64,000 nt of DNA from an uncultured bacterium (lineage in GTDB: Bacteria > Cyanobacteriota > Vampirovibrionia > Gastranaerophilales > Gastranaerophilaceae). Location: the NCBI GenBank assembly GCA_903868125.1, contig CAIPUE010000017.1:22145-86144 (forward strand), read 5' to 3'. Under the pieces are notes generated by a model that made no database searches, was not told where the DNA came from, and was given only the letters and a program-made list of their open reading frames with translations. Position 1 is the first letter of the stretch, and the number at the start of each line of letters is the position of its first letter. The position numbers and the translations under genes are program-made. Of the stretch, positions 42,951 to 52,382 are shown piece by piece.

Positions 42951-43301
42951 ATGCAAAAAAGAAATGAAAAAGTAAGAAAAATGTTGATGAAAGAAATTGC
43001 GGATATTCTGCAACGAGATATTCGCGATTCAAGAATATCAGGCGTTGTTTCGATTTTAGATGTCGAGGTTTCTCACGATAATTCTTACGCAAAGGTCTAT
43101 TACAGCGTTTTTGGCGACGATGAGCAAAAGGAAAAAACAAAAGAAGCGATTGTAAAACATACTCCAAAAATCCGCTATGAAGTGGGTAAAAGAATAAGAT
43201 TAAGACTCACACCGGAGCTTCGTTTTATATACGATGACTCAATTGAAAGAGGGTCTAAAATCCATGAAATAATAGAAAAAATTTCGCGCGGCGAGTTATA
43301 A
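42951..43301 (+). CDS. rbfA: Ribosome-binding factor A
   Basis: This 116-residue KH-type protein binds the immature 30S subunit near the 16S 5' helix. It has RNEKVRKMLMKEIADIL, VSILDVEVSHDNSYAKVYYSV and RLRLTPELRFIYDDSIERG. Two ATGs are adjacent (42948, 42951). I take the second because AGGTG at 42941-42945 is too close to the first. It is followed by truB four bases later, the usual operon. Confidence 0.95.
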   Translation: MQKRNEKVRKMLMKEIADILQRDIRDSRISGVVSILDVEVSHDNSYAKVYYSVFGDDEQKEKTKEAIVKHTPKIRYEVGKRIRLRLTPELRFIYDDSIERGSKIHEIIEKISRGEL

Positions 43302-43305
43302 TACT

Positions 43306-44178
43306 ATGCAAGGCACAATTTTTGGATTTTTAAACGTTTATAAACCTCAAAATATGACTTCTCATGATGCGATTGACGTTTTAAGAAAAGTTACTAAAAT
43401 TAAACAAATCGGACATACAGGAACGCTCGACCCTTTCGCACAGGGGGTTTTGCCGATTTGCATAGGTAAAGCAACACGATTGATTGAATACTTGGATGAT
43501 GAAAAAGAGTATCTCGCTGAAATCAGTTTCGGAAAAAGCACGGATACCTACGATATTGACGGCAAAATTGTTTCTGAATGCGACCAAGAAATAGGACTAA
43601 AAGACATCGAAAAAGGACTGGAAGCGTTTAAAGGCGAGATTTTACAAACTCCGCCGATTTATTCTGCGCTTAAAGTAAATGGTAAAAAACTTTACGAATA
43701 CGCAAGAAACGGTGAGGATGTCAAAATTGAGCCGAGAAAAGTTTTTATCGAAAAAATTGAGCTGAAAAATTTTGATGAAAAAACCCAACAAGCGCAAGTA
43801 CTGATAAAATGTTCAAAAGGAACTTATATCCGCTCAATCGCACATGATTTAGGGCAAAATCTGAAAGTCGGAGCCTATTTATCAAAATTAATCAGAACAC
43901 AGGCAGGTAAATTTCTGATTGATGAAGCAATCCGGCTTGACGAAATAAAAACAATGGAGGATGTTCAAAAACACTTGATTAATCCGCCTGAAATGCTTGA
44001 TTTTCCGCAAGTTGTAATAACGGAGGATGAACATAAAAAAATTGTTATGGGACAGGTTATTGATAATAAAAATAATTCACAGGAAGACAATTTTTTAATT
44101 CTGGTTTATAATAATAATATAAGTGCTATTGGAATTGTGAATAATAATCAAATAAAGGCAAAAAAGGTGTTTTTATGA
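43306..44178 (+). CDS. truB: tRNA pseudouridine-55 synthase
   Basis: This 290-residue enzyme makes pseudouridine 55 in the T-loop of tRNAs. The catalytic Asp lies in HTGTLDPFAQGVLP. KATRLIEYLDDEKEY, PIYSALKVNGKKLYEYAR and CSKGTYIRSIAHDLG are standard. The C-terminal PUA-like part is short and Asn-rich (NNNISAIGIVNNNQ). Coupled to rbfA. Its stop overlaps the next start. Confidence 0.97.
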   Translation: MQGTIFGFLNVYKPQNMTSHDAIDVLRKVTKIKQIGHTGTLDPFAQGVLPICIGKATRLIEYLDDEKEYLAEISFGKSTDTYDIDGKIVSECDQEIGLKDIEKGLEAFKGEILQTPPIYSALKVNGKKLYEYARNGEDVKIEPRKVFIEKIELKNFDEKTQQAQVLIKCSKGTYIRSIAHDLGQNLKVGAYLSKLIRTQAGKFLIDEAIRLDEIKTMEDVQKHLINPPEMLDFPQVVITEDEHKKIVMGQVIDNKNNSQEDNFLILVYNNNISAIGIVNNNQIKAKKVFL

Positions 44179-45032
44179 AAAAATTTATTTTATTAATAAG
44201 CTTCGTTGCAATGTTTGCAAAACCAGCTTTCGCAAGCTGTAATTATTCTGATATGTGTGCTCCAAAAGCTTACGACCTGTCTTCGCGCGGATGTCAAATT
44301 ACTTCAAATATTACAGGTATGACGTTCTTAACAGAAAAAATCGCCCAAAGTATCATCAGGGGAGAACTAAAAAAAGCAACAAAAGAAAAGTTTAAAGTAG
44401 AAATGAAATCCTATAGTGCCAACGATTTGCTACATGGCAGATTTAAATTTCTCAAACTTTCGGGCAAAAATCTTGAAATCGAAGGAGCTTATTTAACCTC
44501 TCTTGAAGTGAAAACTTTATGCGGTTTCAATTATGTGGAATTAGACAAAAATTCAATAAAATTTAAAGAGAATATGGCTATGGAATTTGACCTTGAAATT
44601 TCTGATATTGATTTAAAAAAGACAATTCAATCGTCAGGCTATTTAACCAGACTCAACAAAATCAACCTCTCCGGTATGGGAATAACGTTTTTCAAGCTCA
44701 ACGGTGCTGATGTTCAGGTGAAAAATAATAAACTGTACTTTACAATAAAAGTGACCTCTCCAATGTCAACAAAACCTATACTTATCGTTGTTCGTTCCGA
44801 TTTAAAAGTCGAAGAGGGACGAATTGTAATGACCAAACTGGATTTTGTTAATTTGTTTACTGTAATCGATTTAAGCAAAGTAACTTATCTTTTAAATGCA
44901 CTTAATCCTTTAACTTTTTCAACTGATATATTAAACAACAAAAACTCCAAAATGAGTATTCAGGATGTTAACATAATTGGTGATAGAATTTTTATCAAGG
45001 GGAATGTTTTTATTCCTAAGAATGTAAATTAG
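44175..45032 (+). CDS. Secreted DUF2993/LmeA-type protein
   Basis: This 285-residue protein has a signal peptide (MKKFILLISFVAMFAKPAFA) and a DUF2993 fold: TEKIAQSIIRGELKKATKE at the start, then a repeating beta pattern (FKFLKLSGKNLEIEGAYLTSLEVKTLCGF, KENMAMEFDLEISDIDL). The family is frequent in cyanobacteria and actinobacteria. LmeA in mycobacteria binds phosphatidylinositol and affects lipomannan. Its role here is unknown, probably envelope lipid. It overlaps the truB stop by four bases and leads the GerMN gene. Confidence 0.8.
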   Translation: MKKFILLISFVAMFAKPAFASCNYSDMCAPKAYDLSSRGCQITSNITGMTFLTEKIAQSIIRGELKKATKEKFKVEMKSYSANDLLHGRFKFLKLSGKNLEIEGAYLTSLEVKTLCGFNYVELDKNSIKFKENMAMEFDLEISDIDLKKTIQSSGYLTRLNKINLSGMGITFFKLNGADVQVKNNKLYFTIKVTSPMSTKPILIVVRSDLKVEEGRIVMTKLDFVNLFTVIDLSKVTYLLNALNPLTFSTDILNNKNSKMSIQDVNIIGDRIFIKGNVFIPKNVN

Positions 45033-45053
45033 TAGACATTAAGAGGTGTAATA

Positions 45054-45641
45054 ATGAAAAAATGGCAAAAAATCAGTTTAATTTTACTCGTAATAGGAAC
45101 CTTAACGTTTATTAAAACGGCTTTTTTCTCAACTCCTGAACCAATTGTTCCTAAACAGCCGATTCAAGAGAAACCCCTACCAATTCAGAATGAAGAATTA
45201 AACGAAAATGTTCCAAAATCTTATGTGAATGTCTATTTTATCGGGCAGAATGATAATAAAGAAGAAGTTTATAAAGTTGTAAAACGCCAATATTCAGCAA
45301 AAATGGACGGTACAAAGTTAAATTTATCTATTAAAAGTTTGTTGAAAGGCCCCAACGAAAAAGAAAAAGCGAAAGGGATTTACTCTGAAATCCCTCAGGG
45401 AACAAAGCTTATATCCATTGAAGAAACGCCTGAGAAAATTATAATAAACCTGAGTTCTGATTTTGAACAAGGTGGCGGGACCGATGGGCTTTATAAACGA
45501 TTATATCAATTAATTAAAACGGCAAATAAGAATACAACGTTGGATGTATATCTTTATATAAACGGAAAACAAGCAGAAGTAGTAGGCGGCGAAGGAATAA
45601 TGATTAACCAGCCGTTAAGTAGTAAATCGTTGGAAGAATAA
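45054..45641 (+). CDS. GerMN-domain envelope protein
   Basis: 195 residues: an N-terminal membrane anchor (ISLILLVIGTLTFIKTAFF), a Pro/Glu linker and a GerMN (Sporulation/spore germination) domain with YVNVYFIGQN, LSIKSLLKGPNEKEKAKG, GTKLISIEETPEKIIINLSSDF and LYQLIKTA. GerMN proteins occur in many non-sporulating bacteria, where they likely bind peptidoglycan-associated partners. Its 3' end overlaps the next gene by one base. Confidence 0.85.
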   Translation: MKKWQKISLILLVIGTLTFIKTAFFSTPEPIVPKQPIQEKPLPIQNEELNENVPKSYVNVYFIGQNDNKEEVYKVVKRQYSAKMDGTKLNLSIKSLLKGPNEKEKAKGIYSEIPQGTKLISIEETPEKIIINLSSDFEQGGGTDGLYKRLYQLIKTANKNTTLDVYLYINGKQAEVVGGEGIMINQPLSSKSLEE

Positions 45642-45907
45642 TGACAAAAGATCTTGAATATTATTTAAATTTAAATTGGACATTAATCGAAGGTGAAGAC
45701 TTAGACTTCGATGGTAATCCTTATCATTATATAGAAATAAAAGAAATTCCCAGTTTTGCATTTTGCGCTAAAACAATTGAACAAGCAAGAGCTAACTACA
45801 AAACGCAACTAAGACTTACTTTAATGTTAATGGTAGAGGGAAATGACGATATTGAGGAACCGGGGGAAAGTGGTGAAGACATCGACTGGGAAAGTATCTG
45901 CCCTTGA
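45641..45907 (+). CDS. HicB-like small protein without a HicA partner
   Basis: 88 residues resembling the HicB antitoxin N-domain: YYLNLNWTLIEGED, then a beta-strand YHYIEIKEIPSFAFCAKT and the helix IEQARANYKTQLRLTLMLMV. The tail is acidic (DDIEEPGESGEDIDWES). A HicA toxin or DNA-binding C-domain is absent. It is transcribed with the GerMN gene. It could be an orphan antitoxin or a partially folded regulator. The match is to pattern only. Confidence 0.5.
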   Translation: MTKDLEYYLNLNWTLIEGEDLDFDGNPYHYIEIKEIPSFAFCAKTIEQARANYKTQLRLTLMLMVEGNDDIEEPGESGEDIDWESICP

Positions 45908-45930
45908 GGTTTTTACAGCCTTAAATTATT

Positions 45931-46070
45931 GTCATTGCGAGACATTAAGTCGCGGATGTGACTAAGAATGTCCACCGAAGCAATCCCCCCGAATTATGAC
46001 TAAAGGCAACCAAGATTGCTTCGTTCCATCAAAAATTTTTCTACCTAAAAATCCCTCGTCTCGCAAAGAC
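45931..46070. repeat. CATTGCGAG/GAAGCAATC palindromic element, second copy
   Basis: GTCATTGCGAGACATTAAGT ... CCACCGAAGCAATC ... GATTGCTTCGTTCC ... TCTCGCAAAGAC. It is the reverse complement of the interior of the element at 19812-20054, without its terminal repeats. A hairpin GGGGTT...AACCCC follows (46076-46107). The rest of the 317-base gap shows no gene. Confidence 0.75.
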
Positions 46071-46224
46071 CCAACGGGGTTTGCTGACGGCGAGATGGCA
46101 ACCCCGCCCTTGCTTTATAACGACTTCTGTTCCCTGTTCACTCGTAATTCACCACCAACATCGTAGTGACATAATTTTATTTACCTGAGTATTACACCAA
46201 AGCATGTCAACTATCCCGTCAGCC

Positions 46225-47613
46225 CTAAGCCATATATTTCTGGACGGTTAATTTATCAAAAACCTCTATGCTTTCAGAAGAATGGATGAAAATCATGCAA
46301 CTAATAAGCGATTTAAACATTTCAAAATCTGTAAATGCCAATTTTTTACGTAAATCCGCCATATTATTCGCCAAAAATTCCGTGATTACCGTTTTGTCCT
46401 TGAAAACAAGGCTCGAAAAATAATCGAACGCCTCTTTTGTTTTTACACCCTCAAGATAAATCACATCAGGAGACTGAAATTCAATAAATCTAAGCGCTTT
46501 ATCCAAATTAAAACCGATATTTTCATTCATTTCGCACTGGTTGACGTTTTCCAAATTGTATTTGGCGATTGATTCAATTGTCATAATATTTTTTACGCTA
46601 TTTGCAACTTCAAGCAAAAGCGAATAAATAACGTGCGTTTTCCCACTTAAAGACGAGCCGCAGACCAAAATTATCCCCGGCGTTTGGAGCGAATTTTTAA
46701 TGTTATTTATCATCGTCTCATCCGAGATAATTTGTCTTAATTTTTTAGGCGGTTTGTAAATTTTTAGAGAAATCCTTTCGCCCAAAATCGTAGGAAATGC
46801 TGATATACTTGCAATAAGCGTCATATCATCAACCTTAAAACATAGTTTACCGAGTTGCGGAACCTCGCTCACCGAAGGGTCTAAATCAGAAAGTGATTTT
46901 AGTTTAGAAATAAATGAAGATGTTAAAACAGACGGAATATATCCCCTATCTAACACCTCTGAATTTTGCTTAAAATGCACACCCAAGCCATTTTCCATAT
47001 ATTCGAAATAAACCTCGTGAACATTTTCCAAAATCGCCTGTTTTAAAATCGCACGAATAATTTTTTGAATATGTTCCTCGCTTAAATCTTCACTATGCAG
47101 TTCTTCTCTCCAATCGTAATCGAACGCTCTATTATCTGTAAAAATTTCGCCCACGGTATTATCAGTTTTGTAATACTCCTCAATTTTCTTAAAAATACTG
47201 GATTCGGAGGAAATAACAGGCTCAATAGCACAACCTGCGGTTTCGACAATCTTGTCAATCGCAAACAAATCCAGCGGATCAGCCATTGCCACCGTTAAAA
47301 CATCCTCAATTTTAAATAGCGGAATAATTTTAAATCGTTGAGCATCGGAAAAATTAATATATTTAAGACAATTTTTATCAAGCGTATAATCTTCCAAATT
47401 CACATAAGGGATATGAAGTTTTGCCTCCAAAAACTTGAGTAAGGTTTCTTCACTTAATGACCCAGAATTAATCAGAGCCTGCCCTATGTTGATATTTTGA
47501 GCACTGGCAATCTCTTGTGCTTTTTCGACAATTTCATACTCAACCAAAGAATCTCTGACCAAGTCATATTTTAATTTCTCTAAAGTTTTGTTAGTAACTA
47601 ATTCCAAATTCAA
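46225..47613 (-). CDS. Degenerate GspE/PilB-like ATPase with MshEN domain
   Basis: 462 residues. An N-terminal MshEN-type domain (residues ~20-150, INIGQALINSGSLSEETLLKF) is linked to a secretion-ATPase core. Walker A is intact in form (GSSLSGKT, 319-326). The Asp box is ESIAKY instead of EDPxEY, the Walker B region PDVIYLEGV lacks the usual GEIRD, and the His box is lost. No tetra-cysteine zinc site is present. It lies 72 bases after the response regulator in an operon with a histidine kinase. Known: MshEN domains of related ATPases can bind c-di-GMP, but the RLG-type contact is NIG here. I infer a regulatory or pseudo-ATPase role, perhaps on the Tad pilus or a surface machine. Confidence 0.75.
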   Translation of the reverse strand: MNLELVTNKTLEKLKYDLVRDSLVEYEIVEKAQEIASAQNINIGQALINSGSLSEETLLKFLEAKLHIPYVNLEDYTLDKNCLKYINFSDAQRFKIIPLFKIEDVLTVAMADPLDLFAIDKIVETAGCAIEPVISSESSIFKKIEEYYKTDNTVGEIFTDNRAFDYDWREELHSEDLSEEHIQKIIRAILKQAILENVHEVYFEYMENGLGVHFKQNSEVLDRGYIPSVLTSSFISKLKSLSDLDPSVSEVPQLGKLCFKVDDMTLIASISAFPTILGERISLKIYKPPKKLRQIISDETMINNIKNSLQTPGIILVCGSSLSGKTHVIYSLLLEVANSVKNIMTIESIAKYNLENVNQCEMNENIGFNLDKALRFIEFQSPDVIYLEGVKTKEAFDYFSSLVFKDKTVITEFLANNMADLRKKLAFTDFEMFKSLISCMIFIHSSESIEVFDKLTVQKYMA

Positions 47614-47685
47614 ACCCCTATTTTAGTTGAACGGTTGAAATTTTTTGCAATTCTCGCTGATTTCTAACCTCTCACTGCTCGCCAT

Positions 47686-48051
47686 TTATCCTTTTAAATA
47701 TCCTTCGACTTTTTTTACGATTTCATCAAGTTCAAAAGGTTTTGTAATATATTCATCAACCCCTGTTTCTTCACCGATTAAGCGGTCTTCTTGCTGTGAA
47801 CGTGCAGTCACCATCAAAATCGGAATGTTTTTATATTTGTTATCGTATTTTAGCAATCTACTAATTTTATAACCGTTAATTTTTGGCATCATAACATCAA
47901 GAATGATTAGGTCAGGCGAAATTTTTCTTGCCATATTTAATCCTTCTTCGCCGTTATAAGCGCAATAGCAATCAAATCCGGCAACTTCAAGCACGAATTT
48001 CAAACTCTCTACTATATCCTGCTCATCATCAACTATTAGAATCTTCTTCAT
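47686..48051 (-). CDS. Single-domain response regulator
   Basis: A 121-residue CheY-like receiver with no output domain. Phospho-site Asp52 (LIILDVMMP), acidic pair Asp8/Asp9, Thr82 and Lys104 (ITKPF) are all present. It is transcribed three bases after a histidine kinase and before the GspE-like gene, so the phosphorylated form probably acts on one of those proteins by direct contact. Confidence 0.93.
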   Translation of the reverse strand: MKKILIVDDEQDIVESLKFVLEVAGFDCYCAYNGEEGLNMARKISPDLIILDVMMPKINGYKISRLLKYDNKYKNIPILMVTARSQQEDRLIGEETGVDEYITKPFELDEIVKKVEGYLKG

Positions 48052-48054
48052 TGT

Positions 48055-50118
48055 TTACTCCCTTATTTTTTGCAACGATTCCCCAACCTTTTTCATCAAC
48101 TCAACTTCATCTATCGCATCTTCAGGATACACTGCGTATGAATACATTATAGCACAGTTTGGGTTTAAGTTTTTATAATCTTTAGTATAACTTTGTAGTT
48201 TTTTCTTTAAGAAATCAGCAGAGAACCTGTCGCCGTCGGGAATAACCATGGTTAATGCCGTATCTTTTTTATCATTTTCTTGAATCGAATTGTTAAGATA
48301 ACTTTTCTTAATCAATTTTTCGTCATTTATCAAACTTTGAATTATTTCGTTTTCGCTTTTAATTTTTATCACTGCAAGTGAGGAGTTGTTAATTTTGGCT
48401 TTTTGTAAATCTTGCTTAAACTCCAACATAAATTTATTTTTTTCATTTGCCAACGGCAATACAAAATAAAACGACGAACCTTTTTCGGGCTTACTGTTGC
48501 ACCAAATCGCTCCATTATGAACCTCTAACAATTGTCTTGCAATCGGAAGCCCAAGCCCTGAACCGCCGACTTTACGCGAGAGCGAATTTTCAATTTGAGC
48601 AAACTTATCAAAAACATGCGCTAAATTTTCCTGAGAAATCCCAATTCCGTTGTCTTTTACACAGACAAGCAAATATTTACCGTGTAATTGTCTAAATTCA
48701 AAATCAAACATTTCGACATAATTTATATCTTTCGCGTCAATTACCTCTGTTCTAATCTCGATTTGTCCGCCTTCGGGGGTGAATTTTATGGCGTTTGATA
48801 CTAAATTTGTCAAAACCTGTTCCAATCTTCTAGAATCAGCATAAATTGGCGCAAAATTATCCTCAATCTTTGTTTTTAATATTAAATTCTTTTCTTTTGC
48901 CATTTCGTCTAAGCTGGTTTTAACATAGTCAATCACCGACTCAATTTTTATCATCTCAAATTTGAAATCCATTTTTCCGGCTTCGATTTTTGACAAATCC
49001 AGCAAATCATTGATAATCCCAGAAAGCCTTGCCACATTTCTTTTAGCCATATTTATAAATTTATTCATATTTTCTGTCAATTCGCCCGTTTTTCCGCTCA
49101 AAATAATATCGAGCGCATTTTTAATTGCGGTTAAAGGAGTTCTCAATTCATGCGAAACAATAGATATAAATTCTGATTTTAAACGTTCAAGCCGTTCCAA
49201 TTTTTTATTGTTTCTTTTAATTTCCTCATACAAGGAAGCGCTTTTAAGAGGCAAAGAAACCTGTTGTGCAAGTGTTTGAAAACAAGTGGCGTCTTCTGTT
49301 GTGAACTCTGACTCTCTAAAAATTTCAACAAATCCGAAAAAGTTGTCACTCAAAACAATAGGCGCAAACATATTATCGCTTCTCAACACAGAAAAATCAT
49401 ACTCTTTTATTGCGTGTTTAACATGTTTTTCAATTTTTAGATTTTTTATATCAAGTTCAAAAGGCATAGCTTTTTTTTCAAATAGAGATTTATAATTCAA
49501 AACCGCCCTAAGTTTTAGCGCCTCTAATACCCTGTCTGAAATATTATACAAAGAATTTATTATCAATATCGGCTCCGCATCGTCCTTAAAAGTTAAAACG
49601 CATGAAAGCCCAAAGCTCAAGCTCTTATCAATACCCTCGATTAGGCAATCGATTAGCTTTTCCTTATCCAATGTACCCGCGAACTGCGAACTTGTGCTAT
49701 ATAAAACATTCAATTGGTACAAACTTCTCGCAAGTTCATGATTTGAGTTTGCAAGTTTATCGAGTGAGTCTTTTGTTTTCAGGTTGGCGTTAATCGTAGC
49801 AATTAAAAGGTTTTTAGAAACCGGCTCTTGTAAAAAAGCGTTTGTATTTTTCAATAATTCAGGTTCGGCATCATCATTTTTTGTAAGTAAAATCGTCTGA
49901 ATATTCTCAAATGACTTAATTTTTTTATTTACAATTTTAAGATCAAAATTTTCAATTTCCGTATCCAAAATTATAATATCGGGACGTTGGGTATTTAAAA
50001 TATCGATTGCCAATGTTGAATTGTCAGCATAACAAAATTCATGAGAATACTTTTGTAAAATCTCTTGAATATCTTTACCTTTTTTATCGTTCTCCGAAAC
50101 GAGTAAAATCTTTGCCAA
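48055..50118 (-). CDS. Hybrid sensor histidine kinase with degenerate receiver and vestigial GGDEF domain
   Basis: 687 residues. Residues 1-115 are a receiver with Asp52 kept but the conserved Lys replaced (FLQEP). Residues ~140-300 are GAF-like. HisKA has His323 in SIVSHELRTPL. HATPase has LTNLVSNAIKF, VKDNGIG and GGSGLGL (to ~557). The last 120 residues look like a worn-down GGDEF domain: SLAVIKIKSENE, ADFLKKKLQSY and YPEDAIDEVELMKKVGE match its ends, while the active-site GGDEF is missing. There is no transmembrane helix, so the sensor is cytosolic. It is the first gene of the operon with the response regulator and the GspE-like protein. Confidence 0.85.
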   Translation of the reverse strand: MAKILLVSENDKKGKDIQEILQKYSHEFCYADNSTLAIDILNTQRPDIIILDTEIENFDLKIVNKKIKSFENIQTILLTKNDDAEPELLKNTNAFLQEPVSKNLLIATINANLKTKDSLDKLANSNHELARSLYQLNVLYSTSSQFAGTLDKEKLIDCLIEGIDKSLSFGLSCVLTFKDDAEPILIINSLYNISDRVLEALKLRAVLNYKSLFEKKAMPFELDIKNLKIEKHVKHAIKEYDFSVLRSDNMFAPIVLSDNFFGFVEIFRESEFTTEDATCFQTLAQQVSLPLKSASLYEEIKRNNKKLERLERLKSEFISIVSHELRTPLTAIKNALDIILSGKTGELTENMNKFINMAKRNVARLSGIINDLLDLSKIEAGKMDFKFEMIKIESVIDYVKTSLDEMAKEKNLILKTKIEDNFAPIYADSRRLEQVLTNLVSNAIKFTPEGGQIEIRTEVIDAKDINYVEMFDFEFRQLHGKYLLVCVKDNGIGISQENLAHVFDKFAQIENSLSRKVGGSGLGLPIARQLLEVHNGAIWCNSKPEKGSSFYFVLPLANEKNKFMLEFKQDLQKAKINNSSLAVIKIKSENEIIQSLINDEKLIKKSYLNNSIQENDKKDTALTMVIPDGDRFSADFLKKKLQSYTKDYKNLNPNCAIMYSYAVYPEDAIDEVELMKKVGESLQKIRE

Positions 50119-50205
50119 AATCCGTTCCCCAACATATTTACCTAATAATATTGTAGCAATAAATTCAAACTAAGCTAATTTTTTGCAAAATGTTACATTT
50201 ACAAA

Positions 50206-50269
50206 GAAAAGCGTTAAAAAATGTAAAGCTTTTCGCTCAAGACTAGCAACTTTATTTTTTTACGAGTTT
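50206..50269 (+). repeat. Dispersed ~65-bp repeat, copy 2
   Basis: GAAAAGCGTTAAAAAATGTA AAGCTTTTCGC ... TTTTTTTACGAGTTT, the partner of 16751-16815. It lies between the divergent histidine-kinase and TPR genes. Confidence 0.7.
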
Positions 50270-50357
50270 CCTCTTCTCAAATTTTAATATTAATTTATAT
50301 TCATTGCCCCTGAAAAGATTTTTTGCTAAGATAAATTAAAAGCTTAATTCAGGAGGC

Positions 50358-52379
50358 ATGAAAATTAAAAAGGGATTGTCAATCAGAAAATTATCAATTT
50401 TTGCAGCAATGATTTTGGTGCTTTCATCGTCGCAAGTTCAGGCTAAAATGACAAAAGAAGCTCACGCTCTTTATCAACAAGCTTGTAATTTGGAATTTCA
50501 ACAACACTACAATGAAGCCATAAAACTACTCTATAAAGCAATTGAATTGAGCGGCGATGACGCGATGATTTATACCAAAATTGCAGGATTGTACGCGGAT
50601 TTAGGAGATTGGCAAAATTCCCTTGCTGCATACAAAAAGACACTCGAGTTACGCCCGAACGACGCGTTTATATATGTCAGTATCGGAAATATATTACAAA
50701 ACTTAGGAAATTATCAGGATGCTTACAAATCTTATATGCAAGCGATGGAAATATTTCCTGATTATAAGTACAATTATTTGAATATTGCAAATGTTGAAGC
50801 ATTAATGGGCGAATACAAAGAAGCAATAGCAGATTACAACAAATTTTTAAACATATATCCTGAACACCAAGAATCAAGAGAAAGTCTGGCAAATACTTAT
50901 TTAAGAAATAATCAGTCAGATAAAGCATGCGATGAATATAATATACTCTATACAAAAAATCCCGAGGGATTTAAAGAGTTTTCAAGCTACGGTTTAGCCT
51001 TATTTAAATCTAAAAAATACGAATCGGCGATAGAAATTTTACAAAAAGCCCTCGCCTTAGATCCTGATGATATTTCCTCACATGCGAATTTGGCGATTTC
51101 ATATCAACAATTAGATAAAGACGATTTAGCATTGCAGGAATTTGAAAATACTTTCAAGCTAAAGCCTGATTTGACCGCATTAAGATTTGACTATGCTAAT
51201 CTTTTGGCTGATATGAACAAAGACGATTTAGCGATTGAACAGTACAAGGAATATATTACGACCTACCCTGAAAACCCTAATGCTTACGCCAATTTGGGTG
51301 TTGTATACGAGCGCACTAATAATTTGGATTTGGCAATTACCAACTACCTAAAATCTCTGGCAAAAGACAATACAAACACTGATGTAAAAAAGAAACTTGC
51401 GTGTTGCTATCATACACAAAAAAAATACATTGACGCCTTAAAATACTACGAAGAAGTTCTAACTGTCAATAAAGATGATTACGATACAAAAGCCAATAAC
51501 GCACTCGTATTACATGCAATGGAAAAATATGATGATGCGATTGGAATTTATAAGGAACTTATCGCAAAACAATCTAACGTTCGTTTGCAGGCAAATCTTG
51601 AAAGTGCTTTAATGTCTCAAGGCGATCTACTTTTGAACAAGGGAGACTATCAAAAAGCCGCTATCTATTTTAATGAAGTAATCAGTTATGATATTAATGA
51701 AGCTTACGCATATTACGGATTGGCAAAGGCTTATGAAAATCTCGGCTACATCCCAAAAGCGACTGAAAATTATGAAAAAGCCATTGAAATTGAACCTGAT
51801 AATAAACTTTATAAAGAAGATTACCAAAAATTTAGCGCACAAAATAAAATCGAAAATGAACCCAAGAATAAAGAAATTCTATCGCCGGTTGTTGCGTCTC
51901 CAAAAGAGACAAGTATAGTAGAAAATGAACAAACCTTGATTAAAGACGGTGACGGATTTTATAATCAAAAAAATTATAATGAGGCAATTAAAAAATACCT
52001 TAAATCGTTAGAAGTAAATAAAGAAAATTCAGTTACCTGCTTAAAGTTGGGGAATTTATATAAGCTTAAAAAAGATACGCAAAATGCCAGCATTTATTAT
52101 CAAAAAGCTATTTCAATAAGCCCCGGCTACACTGATGCTTGGTTTAATTTGGGACTAATATATGCAGAAGTGGGGAATTACACCGACTGCAAAAAATGCT
52201 TAAACAAGGTAATTTCTCTAAGTCCTAATTATACTTATGCCTACTACGCAATGGGACTTGCTTATGAATCTGAAAATAATAAGGCTAAAGCCATTGAATA
52301 TTATGAAAAATTTGTTTCGCTTGATAAGGATATGAAAACAAAACAAGATGTTATCAATAAAATTAACAGCCTAAAGTAA
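50358..52379 (+). CDS. Exported TPR-repeat protein
   Basis: 673 residues with a signal peptide (LSIFAAMILVLSSSQVQA) and about 14-16 tetratricopeptide repeats in two blocks, separated by a Lys/Glu/Pro/Ser linker near residues 490-525. Repeats such as AYKKTLELRPNDAFIYVSIGN and AIKKYLKSLEVNKENSVTC show the WxxLGxxxxxxxxxxxA spacing. It is likely a periplasmic or outer-envelope scaffold. The ATG follows AGGAGG. It is followed three bases later by a lipoprotein gene. Confidence 0.88.
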   Translation: MKIKKGLSIRKLSIFAAMILVLSSSQVQAKMTKEAHALYQQACNLEFQQHYNEAIKLLYKAIELSGDDAMIYTKIAGLYADLGDWQNSLAAYKKTLELRPNDAFIYVSIGNILQNLGNYQDAYKSYMQAMEIFPDYKYNYLNIANVEALMGEYKEAIADYNKFLNIYPEHQESRESLANTYLRNNQSDKACDEYNILYTKNPEGFKEFSSYGLALFKSKKYESAIEILQKALALDPDDISSHANLAISYQQLDKDDLALQEFENTFKLKPDLTALRFDYANLLADMNKDDLAIEQYKEYITTYPENPNAYANLGVVYERTNNLDLAITNYLKSLAKDNTNTDVKKKLACCYHTQKKYIDALKYYEEVLTVNKDDYDTKANNALVLHAMEKYDDAIGIYKELIAKQSNVRLQANLESALMSQGDLLLNKGDYQKAAIYFNEVISYDINEAYAYYGLAKAYENLGYIPKATENYEKAIEIEPDNKLYKEDYQKFSAQNKIENEPKNKEILSPVVASPKETSIVENEQTLIKDGDGFYNQKNYNEAIKKYLKSLEVNKENSVTCLKLGNLYKLKKDTQNASIYYQKAISISPGYTDAWFNLGLIYAEVGNYTDCKKCLNKVISLSPNYTYAYYAMGLAYESENNKAKAIEYYEKFVSLDKDMKTKQDVINKINSLK

Positions 52380-52382
52380 GTT

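Noticed and set aside
42829..43167. 112-codon minus-strand frame over rbfA
   Set aside because: Its C-terminal half is the antisense of rbfA and the rest crosses repeat DNA.
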